Source of the DNA: Linnemannia schmuckeri
Lineage: Eukaryota > Mortierellomycota > Mortierellomycetes > Mortierellales > Mortierellaceae
Direction: 5' to 3'
DNA: 64,000 bases
Assembly: GCA_029449235.1 (NCBI GenBank)
Contig: JANATG010000007.1
Span: forward strand, 1,860,001 to 1,924,000
Under the pieces are notes generated by a model, which worked only from the letters and a program-made list of their open reading frames with translations, did no database searches and was not told where the DNA came from. This document shows, piece by piece, positions 56,024 to 64,000 of the stretch. Both the position numbers and the translations under genes were made by a program. Numbering within the stretch: the stretch's first letter is position 1; each line of letters begins with the position of its first letter.

Positions 56024-56179
56024 GCACAAACACATGTATTATCATTCCCTTTTGTAAAATACCAACTGTAGCAATAATAAACAAAATTAATATGCCGTCA
56101 AAACCCATTTTAAGTTGATTATGCTTTAGTCCCAATAATATGAAGTCGCTCACACTCTCATTGGTGAACAGCCTCTGTA

Positions 56180-56202
56180 ATTCAACGTTTTTTATTCTAT
56201 CC
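56180..56202 (+). repeat. left terminal inverted repeat, Tigger-type element
   Basis: 23 bases with 21 matches to the reverse complement of 58778-58800. Preceded by TA. Confidence 0.88.
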
Positions 56203-56399
56203 CAACGTCCGTTATGTGAACTAAATATCTCTTATTACAAGATGGAGACTTCATTCGTAAGATTAACAAGGCAACCCGTTGCGTCAGCATAGGGTTGACA
56301 TAACAGCTCGTCATCTCGTCGACATGGGAAAGAGACACAACCTCTTTTATCAGGCTGGAACAGGCATCACTTCTCTCTTCAACATCCCCTCCGTTCAAC

Positions 56400-58783
56400 A
56401 TGCACCATGCACAAACTCAGCCCTTGGCACCTAAACCAGACATACCTAGGCAGGACATAACCAAGCAAAGGAATAGGAACCATGTCACCATGGAAGAAAG
56501 GAAACGACGTCTCCAACAATGGCTCGCCGACAGTGAGGCATTTCGAGCTGTTTCTGGATGTGAACCTTCAAGGGCCTCGTACGAGCGCAACCATGGCTGG
56601 TCCCCCAACACCATTCGACGGCTTCTGATGGATAGAGAGAAACTCGAGGCAGTGGTTTCAACCCAGGCTGATACGCGATTTCAGAAAGTCAAGCGTCCTT
56701 ATCACATTGTTGAGGCTGTTTTGATTGAGTTGGTCAAGGATATTTGGTCCCGACACTTGCCAATCAACACTGTACTCTTACGGGCACTGGCACATGACGT
56801 TTACACCATCCTTTGGAATCGGATGGGCTTTATGCCTTTTCCGCGTCCGGTTTTTGGCAATTCTTGGGTGGAAGATTTCAAGAGCGCCTGGGCTCTGGAA
56901 TACCACAAGATGGAAGGCGAGGCAGGTTCGGTGGATATGGACGCGATTGCAGGCGGTATTGACCAGATCAAAGGTATGTTAAGGTTTGGTGTTGCTGTTA
57001 AGCAGCTGCCTTTTTCTTGTTTGATGAAATATGGCAGCCTTTGCCTCGCCAGGTATGTTACGCAATCAAATGTAAGTTAATAAAAAGCAACTTTTTTTTC
57101 TTTCCTGGACCTAAACAGGCGTTGCTGCCAACTATCCATTGGAAGATATTTACAATGCCGATGAGACTGGTCTTTTCCTCCAAACGATGTCTCCATGGAC
57201 GCTTGACTTTGATCAGCAATCCGGAATCAAGTCTGTCTCTACACGTATATCCATCTTGTTTTGCACGAATGCAACTGGCACAGATAAAAGAAGATTGTTT
57301 GTCTTGAGTACGTATTCTAAAAGTTGTTGCTACTACGGACAACATGGCACTAAACATTTTAATACTAATGCTCTACCGTAACTATACTGTGTTAGGCCAA
57401 ACGCTTCCGAGAGGGTTCAAGACCGGCGCGGGCGCCCTTTTACGGAGTCAGGTGGACGTGCTACCATGGACGCCTGATCAAGACACCCTTGGCGGATGGG
57501 GCGGCGATTGGAGGAAAGATGACGGGGATAAGACTAAGGCGCGTCCAGATTATATGACCGTTGGTGCATTCTTGGCATGGCTGAAGCATACGCAGCACGA
57601 AATCGAAACCGAGACTCCTGGTAGAAGGATCCTATTGTTGGTCGACAGCTATAAATCGCATAAAGCAGCAATGCGGTCATCTCAAGACTTTCCCAATATT
57701 AGAGTTGAGCTACTGCCAGCGAACTCTACCTCCGCTATGCAGCCGCTAGATGCCGGGATTATCGCAATCTTCAAGCACCGTTATCGCCATCATGTTGCTA
57801 GACGCACTTATGAGAACAGCTTGCTCGTAGACGCTAGCACTGATAGATGGACTGTTGTGGGGCCGGAGCAGAGTGGGGAGAGGGTAGCCAATGCAGGAGC
57901 GTCCTCAAGGGCTGTCAGGCTGGCTGTGGCCAAGATCTCCAACTTTGAGGGTTGGCAGCTTGCTGTTCAAGCATGGAGCGAAGTCAAGGCACGGTCCATT
58001 AGGGATTGCTTTGCTCATGTTCCTATACTGAGCGATGGCCAAAGGACGGAACTAAGGGCGGGCACCGGGATCGATACAGATGTGCAGGAAGCTGTTACGG
58101 ATACGTGTGAGGATATCGCAGACCGTGCCTCAATGATGGACAAGAATCCGAGAATGGCTGTAGCGCTTCGCTTTCCTGATGCTTTTGGGTCAACAACCAG
58201 TCTATCAACCGAGACCAGCGGCTTCAACCCAGTAACATATTCCAACGAGACACGAGACAACTATACAAGACTCAGTGCGCTTCTGGATGGATCAACCTTC
58301 CTCAATGATATTATTCTTGAGCGCATGCAGGACGGTGATTTTATGGAGAGCTTCGATATGGACCCAAGGACAGTCTCGTTGGACCAGCTTTTTACTGACG
58401 AGGATGACACAGATGATGAGGACTATGAGGGCCCTATTACGGATGATATGTATTCTTCCGATAGCACAGATGAGTCATTGCTAGAGTACGAGAAGAATGG
58501 GACTTGGAGTAAGGAGTTAACAGTGGACGAGCGCATTGACATTATACATCGGGCGGCGGAAGTTCTTCAGGATTACAAGTACAAAGATCTGCGACGCGAA
58601 CTTGACAATGCTGCAGCGAGTCTGGTCACCCCTGAGGAAGGGTTTTCAGGACGTAGATTCGTGAGAGAATATAACAGAAGAGAACGCGAAAGGATGGAGG
58701 AAGAGCGGCTACTTGAGGAGGAGGATGCAAGGATTAGAGAGAAATATCCGCATATACAGTTCACATTACGGAGGTTTGGATAG
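56400..58783 (+). CDS. Tigger/CENP-B-like DDE transposase
   Basis: Cuts and reinserts the surrounding element. Proposed exons are 56400-56973, 57119-57307 and 57396-58783, giving 716 residues. A 15-base microexon at 57038-57052 (AFASP) also fits the frame and would give 721. The N-terminal 100 residues contain a helix-turn-helix-like DNA-binding region (SRASYERNHGWSPNTIRRLL). The catalytic core has the three acidic blocks of the DDE_1 family: DIYNADETGLF, ILLLVDSYKSHK, and LPANSTSAMQPLDAGIIAIF. The C-terminal region is acidic and Glu/Arg-rich. No internal stop or frameshift is seen, so the protein may be functional. Confidence 0.85.
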
Positions 58784-58800
58784 AATAAAAAGTGTTGAAT
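58778..58800 (-). repeat. right terminal inverted repeat, Tigger-type element
   Basis: Partner of 56180-56202. It contains the transposase stop codon (58781-58783) and is followed by TA. Confidence 0.88.
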
Positions 58801-58817
58801 TAGAAAATTTTCGCAGA

Positions 58818-58861
58818 TTCAATTTTCCTTCGTTGAATAACCTTAACGAAGGGAAGTTGAA
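58818..58861. repeat. 17 bp inverted repeat near Harbinger left end
   Basis: 58818-58834 and 58845-58861 are reverse complements at 15 of 17 positions, with a perfect inner CCTTCGTT/AACGAAGG and a 10 base loop. A further direct copy of the GAAGGAAAGTTGAA unit follows at about 58864. Confidence 0.85.
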
Positions 58862-58953
58862 CGAAGGAAAGTTGAACAAAGGAAAGATAAATTGTTTCGC
58901 GGGTATTTTTTCAATTGTATGCTGCAGGCCAGTCTTCTGACCGTTGCATATAA

Positions 58954-60266
58954 ATGGCCAACGGCATTCGTCAGTTGGCTTTCTATATAACAAAAAACAC
59001 CGCTCACCACCAAATGTCGGCCACACTTAGATTTCACCTATACTTGGAAGAACTTGTTCTCGCTGGAGAGCTGGAACTGGATGTGTTGTTCGACAATATC
59101 AACCAGGGCGAGGGCGAGGACGAGGGTGAGGACGAGAGTGAGGACGACCCTTTTGGGGGTTACCATGAACCAGGATCAAAGAAGGAGCAGGAGATAGATG
59201 TGGAAGATGGCGACTTGGCGGACAACGGTGAAGTACGACCACCATTGTTTAGTGGGCCATTCCTACCTGGCGAGCGATTCAATCAACTGCTTGTGGATAA
59301 TAATGAGGCCAAAGAGCAACTACGCTTTTACAGGAACGATATTATCGATATCGTCATCGTCCTCCGACTACCAGATCTGATTGTCACTCGATCCAGAGAC
59401 AAGGTTTGGTCAGTTGAGGCACTTTGCCTTGTGCTTTATCGATTCGCTTCTCCATCCAAGCTCAGTCGAATATCGTCAGTCTTCCATCGCAGCAGCACGA
59501 CGATCTCAAGGGTTATCAACTATACACTCTTCTGGATCATGAAACATTGGCACAAGATTCTGAACTGGGATACGCTCCGCCTTACTCCGGCAAACTGGAG
59601 GAATATGCTCATTGGTGCAGCTTGAGGACTCGCGGCTTATGCTGTAATGTTTTCGGCTTTATTAATGGAACTTGCCGCCCTATTTGCAGGCCATGTGTTG
59701 GACAAGAAGGACAGTACAATGGTCGTAAGAAGCTGCACACCTTGAACTATCAAGGCGTGGTTGCGACGGACGGAATCTTGATCCACTTGAGCGAGGCATT
59801 TGACGGCACCCGCAACGACATCGATATGTTTGCTTTAACAGGAATGGCTCGCTTACTGGAAGTGCACGGATACGACACTCAAGGACGACCTTTGGCGATC
59901 TTCTGCGATAGTGCGTACCAACTCGGGGCTTATGTTCTTGTCAGGTACGACGAGTATCCGGGTATGCCTGAGTATGAGGTCCGATACAACAGAGTCATGA
60001 GTGATCAGCGTTGTTCAATAGAATGGGCGTTCGGCGAGATCACTCGTTATTTCAGCACTCTTAACTATCGGCGTCAACAACAGCGTCTTAAAAGTCCCAT
60101 CGAATATCATTACAGAGCAATGGCACTCATGACCAACATTCGAACCTGCATCTATGGTAACCAAATCAGCTCCCATTTTCGCTCGAACCCGCCTACTCTG
60201 AACGAGTATCTGAACAATGCGGTGTTCACGCCAAATGCAGGTGTTGCTCGCTTTATTGAGCAATAA
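58954..60266 (+). pseudogene. Harbinger transposase (DDE_4), frameshifted
   Basis: The reading frame from 58954 encodes an N-terminus and the helix-turn-helix-like region (EALCLVLYRFASPSKLSRIS, then HRSSTTISRVINYTLFWIMK) and stops at 59625. The rest of the transposase continues in another frame from about 59595: YAHWCSLRTRGLCCNVFGFI followed by NGT, the first catalytic block, then QGVVATDGILIHL, FCDSAYQLGAYVL (second acidic residue) and the third block MSDQRCSIEWAFGEI, ending at 60266. Family alignment places the shift near 59595-59600, where one base appears to be missing. No intron can explain it. It is either an inactivated copy or a sequencing error; the remaining frames are well preserved, so the lesion is recent. 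Confidence 0.8.
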
Positions 60267-60274
60267 AAGAGTCC

Positions 60275-61324
60275 TCACTTCTCGACCAGCTTTTGAAGGA
60301 GGATTGCCACATTGTCGAGCATCTTGCATTGTTTAGCACTACTCTCCTCCAATGTCATGATCAAGCTTCGATTGCCTTCCTGTATGGCGCGGACAATGTC
60401 GTCTGTTTGTTGGCGACGCTGGGTCTCCGTATCCTCGTGTCTCTTGATGTCGTCCTTGATGAACTTTCTCCTCATTTTGGCAACATCTTTGGTAATACGT
60501 CTCCTCCTCTTGTAATCGGATTCAATCCTGACCTTGCCTGGCAACACCGTTCTCGATCGAGCAGTCTGTGAAGAGCCGGCTGAGTGAGACGACTGTGGGT
60601 CGGACGATCGAGAGGATGATTCAGTTGGCTGAGAAGTAGAACGTACCTCAACCTGAGCTGTTGAAGATGCGCTGGAGGTGTAGCCGCCATCATCAGCTGA
60701 GGAGGGGCTGAATCGGTAGCAAGCCTTATCAAGAGAGGCACTGTGTAGCGCGGCGCCCAATGCTCTATTTTCTTGCTGCCGTTTCCGCTTCTTTTCATTC
60801 ATCCCCTTGGATGCCGACTTTGTTTTATCGTTCTCCACTTGGTCGTTATAAAGGTTGTCGATGCGTCGATCATGCTCAGTTTCAATGGGAACACGTCCCG
60901 TTTTTTCGAGAACGGTTTCGATACGCTTCTGGTGCCGCGCGAACAAGGCCTCCCAACGACTCCGACAGGTCTTGGCCGTAACACCTGCAAACATCGCAGC
61001 TTGACCATGTTTAGCTCCTACTTGGTCAATGGCCATCAAATACCCAAGCACTCGATCCCATGTTGCTCCTTTCGCGCCATGATCCGCCTTGAATGGATTG
61101 TGGACCGTAAGCGCTTGGACCAAGTACTCGTCTTGTTTCGAATTGTCAATGAATCCGAGAAATGGACTTTTCCGGGATGATGACTGAAAAGGTGAGGATG
61201 TCAGGATGGCTGGTTGTCCGATGTTGTCGGTGTGGGTAGACGATGAAGGCCCTGTGGAGGAACTGCTGTTGTTGTCCATGGTTGTAATGTTGAATGCAGT
61301 GAAGACAGTGGAAGTAGTGGTCAT
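60275..61324 (-). CDS. Harbinger Myb/SANT-like DNA-binding protein
   Basis: 349-residue single-exon protein, the second gene of the Harbinger element; in characterised elements it binds the transposon ends and brings the transposase into the nucleus. A Ser-rich head precedes a Myb/SANT-like domain at about residues 60-150: DEYLVQALTVHNPFKADHGA, then WDRVLGYLMAIDQ, then KTCRSRWEALFARHQKR. A basic patch (KKRKRQQE) and a C-terminal coiled coil (RKFIKDDIKRHEDTETQRRQ onward) follow. The frame is intact. A second in-frame ATG (MDNNSSSS) is a possible start. Confidence 0.8.
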   Translation of the reverse strand: MTTTSTVFTAFNITTMDNNSSSSTGPSSSTHTDNIGQPAILTSSPFQSSSRKSPFLGFIDNSKQDEYLVQALTVHNPFKADHGAKGATWDRVLGYLMAIDQVGAKHGQAAMFAGVTAKTCRSRWEALFARHQKRIETVLEKTGRVPIETEHDRRIDNLYNDQVENDKTKSASKGMNEKKRKRQQENRALGAALHSASLDKACYRFSPSSADDGGYTSSASSTAQVEVRSTSQPTESSSRSSDPQSSHSAGSSQTARSRTVLPGKVRIESDYKRRRRITKDVAKMRRKFIKDDIKRHEDTETQRRQQTDDIVRAIQEGNRSLIMTLEESSAKQCKMLDNVAILLQKLVEK

Positions 61325-61340
61325 TTGACTTTTTTGGGAC

Positions 61341-61367
61341 GAAGGAAATCATTCCCAATTTTCCTTC
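61341..61367. repeat. GAAGGAAA hairpin near Harbinger right end
   Basis: GAAGGAAA (61341-61348) and TTTCCTTC (61360-61367) are perfect complements around an 11 base loop, just upstream of the Myb-like gene start. They resemble the hairpin near the left end. Confidence 0.7.
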
Positions 61368-61514
61368 CGCGAAGATTCGCAACAAAGCGTAAGGAAAGAA
61401 TATTTTTTATATTTGTTCACTGTCAAAAACTAACAAGTAGGTAAAGCTAAAATGAGTGGTATGTGTGAGAGAAGAATATGATTTGACGCATCTACAGACA
61501 ATCCATACCCTGTT

Positions 61515-62931
61515 CTAGGCCGAAGTCCACGACTTGTATCCGAGCCACACAGTCTCCAACTCGACAAACTTGAGCAGGTGGCGCGCGACTCGTGCTTCAA
61601 TCGAGAGATCCATGCCGTCCAGTCTCATCACCGCAGCTGGAATCCTTGCCTTTTTTGTCTCCTCCTCGACCTCCTCCATCTCCTCGTTCTCCTTTTCCTG
61701 ACGTTGCTTCTTGCAACCAGCTCGCCGTAGGTCAATTGCTTTGCAAATCTTCTCCTTGGTGTCGAGTCCCTTGATCTTGATTGAAAGTGTCTCCAATCCT
61801 TTACAGGCCCAATTGCCCATCTCCACCTCATCAATACTCATCTCAGGAATTTTCAGATCCAATATCTCCAACTGCAGACAACCTTTCGGGATCAGCTGCA
61901 AAAGCTTTCTTGAAAATGACTCGAGACCGCCGCCACCTCATCCGTCTCAGGATCAAAGTCTTCAATTTCGTCGAAGATCGCCACTTCTCTCAAAGTGGCT
62001 TGATGCAAGAGAAGTGCGGTGATGCTCCCGGTTGAGATACACTTGAAGCTAAAGATCACCTCAGAGACACTCCTGCCAATGTGCATGCAAAAGGTTGATA
62101 TAAGGCATTCGACTCCTCCAAGCCGTAGGCAGTAAGGTGAAGACAGTACCGAGCGATATCCTTCTTGAGCTTGGCCGTTGAATGGTGAGCTTCGGTTCAT
62201 CCAGCCAAGTGTTCAATTTCGTCAAGCTCGAGGAATTGGTCAACAGAGACGGACCGGCCGGATACCCTTGAGAGAGACATTTAATGCTGGCAGAAAGATG
62301 CTTGACGCTTGAGTGTTGGAATGACTGCGTTACACTTCCAACAACTTCTGTTCTAATCAACGTCAGGTCGTACAACTGTGGACTCGCTTGCAAGATTGTC
62401 ACTAGGCCATCACAAGTCAAGCACAACTCAGAAAATCTCAAATGCTTGAACTTCGAAGCAGCACCATTCAAGGCACTAAAGTAGGGGACCAAGGCCGGGG
62501 CTGAGACATAATAGAGTAAAGAGTCCTGTTTGTCTTCGGGGGTAAATCAACGCAAATAGATAGAGGTGTTCAAGGCTCCGAATGTTCTCGAGACAACCTC
62601 GTAGGCACACGCCTGGCGGAATTAGTTGTTTCGATTTGCAGTTCTCTCAGCCTGACGACGCTTGCGTTGGCAAGGACAGTGACTTGGCGAAGAGACTTGA
62701 CATTTTCGACGATACGGATGTGGCGTCCATGCTTGGCGACGATGTTTAACGATAGGTCCACGAATCGAGGCTGGGTGTCATAGTCGATCGTGACTAGATG
62801 ATAGATATGTAGTTGTCAACCCAGGCTTTGGAAACGAGTACGCATGAGAGCGCATCCTTGAGCGTGACGAATCGGCTGATGCTGTGTCTGCGTTCAGGGA
62901 TATCGAAGGGTGATATTTTGAGTCTCGCCAT
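61515..62931 (-). pseudogene. F-box/LRR-like protein pseudogene
   Basis: Reads from an F-box-like start (MARLKISPFDIPERRHSISR, then FVTLKDALSCVLVSKAWVD) at 62931 through leucine-rich segments (KSLRQVTVLANASVVRLREL, SKFKHLRFSELCLTCDGLVT, HQATLREVAIFDEIEDFD, CLQLEILDLKIPEMSIDEVE) to a conserved end (ARVARHLLKFVELETVWLG). These pieces lie in order but in different frames. At least four frame changes are needed, near 62795, 62590, 62160 and 61905. The order and motifs match a large F-box-like family that I associate with Mortierella. The number of lesions rules out simple sequencing error. Confidence 0.8.
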
Positions 62932-63249
62932 TTATGTGGTTTGTCTGTTCGTGTGTGAAGGATGCGAGGAATGGAGGTGAAAGAAAAGAAGGTCTTATGT
63001 GCGCGTGTGTCTGTGTGTTTGTCCTTCTCCGTTCTTCCCTTTATTCATTGATTGTCCGATGTCACGCCTGCAGCGGTTCATCTCAATTCAAATTCAAACT
63101 CAAAAACAAAAAGGTGTGTCAGATCTTTTGCTTGCTATGTTTGACAAGATCTTAAATAGGTCGTCGATCCTCTTCAGTACCCTACTTATCTTGGAAACAA
63201 AGACTTGTTAGCAACTCGGGACCTCACTTCGTTCTAGCATACCAAACCT

Positions 63250-63370
63250 TCGCAAGGTCAGATCGTAGAAATAAAGGCGTTGGTCCATGCCTAGGAGACG
63301 AGTGGGCATGAGAGTACGTCCTTGACAGTGGCGAATCGACTGACACGATGAACGAGTTCCAGATTGCGTA
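63250..63370 (-). pseudogene. F-box fragment 2
   Basis: Minus-strand translation LELVHRVSRFATVKDVLSCP, then LVS, an in-frame stop (63291-63293) and AWTNAFIS. It aligns with the F-box start of the pseudogene at 62931 (SRFVTLKDALSCVLVSKAW). Only this first part remains. Confidence 0.6.
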
Positions 63371-63653
63371 AGGGTGTTGTTGTGGGTATCGCTCTGTCAG
63401 TTGCTGTTTTTCTTTGTTGATGACAGTAATTGTATGATTGTGTGTGTTGGCTGTCCTGAATGTCAAGGCGAAACGAAAGAGACGTTTACTCTGTTGAACT
63501 CCTTTTCTTTTTTTACCTCCTCACAGAAATCGATCGTTTGTGCTTTCCATCGCCGCCACTAATCAAATTAGAGCTGGTCTCGAGCACAAAACGCGTCCTA
63601 TTTTTTTTTTCGGAAACCATTTGATCTACTGACGCGTCTCACTCTTCACATTA

Positions 63654-63720
63654 TCATTCTTCTTCCTCCACTTCAAAGTCTTCAGGCGACCCTGGCAGCT
63701 CCTTGCACACAAAAGCATAA
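63654..63720 (-). other. terminal-exon-like fragment
   Basis: An acceptor (CTTACAG) precedes 67 bases encoding YAFVCKELPGSPEDFEVEEE and a stop at 63654. The upstream partner exon is uncertain; sequence to 63885 on the minus strand has readable pieces (MPKMDAALKDDKGQLETLTG) interrupted by stops. It may be the relic end of another gene. Confidence 0.25.
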
Positions 63721-63879
63721 CTGTAAGTGCATGTGTTTTTGTTGGAGTTACTTTGAATTGATTCATTTTATATCCTGGACGTCGGCACAGTTGCATCAAA
63801 CGATATCGTCGTCCGTGGAGCAGCAAAGGCCAGTCAATGTTTCTAGTTGGCCCTTGTCATCCTTCAGAGCCGCGTCCAT

Positions 63880-63970
63880 CTTTGGCATCTTAGCCAAACG
63901 TTTCACAGCTTGTCAAACTTGAGCAGGCGGCAAGCGTTTCAGGCTTCAATCGAGTTGTTCATCCGGTCTT
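63880..63970 (-). pseudogene. F-box/LRR-like C-terminal fragment 3
   Basis: The plus-strand DNA CAAACTTGAGCAGG at about 63914-63927 matches 61567-61580 in the first F-box pseudogene. The minus-strand translation NNSIEA, stop, NACRLLKFDKL, stop, NVWL parallels its ending (SIEARVARHLLKFVELETVWLG). It carries two stops and may continue beyond the window. Confidence 0.6.
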
Positions 63971-64000
63971 GCGCATCCACTGCCATTGAAGTCCCCGCCT

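Larger units (their letters stand above)
53784..56094 (+). repeat. right arm of 2.3 kb inverted duplication
   Basis: Reverse complement of 41754-44064, with no indels and two visible differences near the 3' end. It begins at a CTTTTTCC shared with the left arm and ends in TAATATG. The Tigger-type element starts 85 bases further on. Confidence 0.95.
56180..58800 (+). mobile_element. complete Tigger/pogo-type DNA transposon
   Basis: 2621 bp element. The left terminal inverted repeat (56180-56202) and right one (58778-58800) match at 21 of 23 positions; both begin ATTCAAC and share TTTTTATTCTATCC. TA dinucleotides flank the element at 56178-56179 and 58801-58802, the target duplication expected for the Tc1/mariner-pogo superfamily. 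The single gene inside is an open transposase whose stop codon lies in the right repeat. Confidence 0.88.
58803..61370. mobile_element. PIF/Harbinger-type element, ends uncertain
   Basis: Two convergent genes, a DDE_4 transposase (+) and a Myb/SANT-like protein (-), with ends 8 bp apart, are the standard pair of PIF/Harbinger elements. Hairpins built on GAAGGAAA occur near both presumed ends (58818-58861 and 61341-61367). I could not define terminal inverted repeats or the three-base target duplication, so the limits are approximate. Confidence 0.7.

Noticed and set aside
58820..61365. CAATTTTCCTTC at both ends of the Harbinger region as terminal repeats
   Set aside because: Both copies are in the same orientation, so they cannot be terminal inverted repeats. 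The GAAGGAAA hairpins were kept instead, and the ends were left undefined.
1..64000. CRISPR arrays, operons, ribosome-binding sites
   Set aside because: Introns, fungal gene families and single-gene transcription units show eukaryotic DNA. No regularly spaced repeat array was seen.

Overview
The window is nuclear DNA of a filamentous fungus, most likely an early-diverging Mucoromycota species of the Mortierellaceae. Genes are split by many short GT-AG introns. Promoters and leaders are rich in C/T runs. Proteins carry long Ser/Thr/Gln-rich tails. The right end holds decayed members of an F-box/LRR-like family that I associate with Mortierella genomes. The lineage call is inference from family recognition, not from a marker gene.

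Layout. 1-4149 is the 3' part of a SYG1/XPR1 phosphate exporter (+). 4270-6943 is a VAP/Scs2-like MSP protein (-). 8180-10519 is splicing factor PRP4 (-). 11663-14657 is a long-chain fatty alcohol oxidase ending in SKL (+). 14898-16930 is the TFIIIB subunit BDP1 (-). 17381-18609 is the eRF1 methyltransferase MTQ2 (+). 18823-21713 is the U2AF large subunit (+). 24731-29979 is a three-LIM RhoGAP of the Lrg1 type (+). 30405-33014 is a TMEM164-like membrane protein (+). 33373-37868 is a 1406-residue protein I do not recognise (-). After a 3.9 kb stretch with no gene comes the most unusual part of the window.

41754-44064 and 53784-56094 are two 2311 bp arms of an inverted duplication. Each arm carries a complete intronless gene for a 716-residue BAG-domain protein, a predicted Hsp70 nucleotide-exchange cofactor. 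The two proteins are identical, and the same translations recur in several non-coding frames, so the DNA is close to identical. The flanks have diverged. Each copy has its own promoter with a heat-shock element and a TATA-like box. Between the arms lie six single-copy-type housekeeping genes: MED10, a RING protein, SSS1, TIM10, a GNAT acetyltransferase and a mitochondrial DUF1279/FAM210-like protein.

Right of the second arm is a transposon island. A complete Tigger/pogo-type element (56180-58800) has 23 bp terminal inverted repeats and a TA target duplication. Next to it is a PIF/Harbinger element (about 58803-61370) with a frameshifted transposase and an intact Myb-like second gene. The window ends in F-box/LRR pseudogenes.

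Exon boundaries were derived by hand from splice sites, reading phase and family conservation. Every multi-exon gene listed closes in frame. Splice sites and untranslated regions have not been confirmed by transcript data. No tRNA, rRNA or CRISPR array was found.
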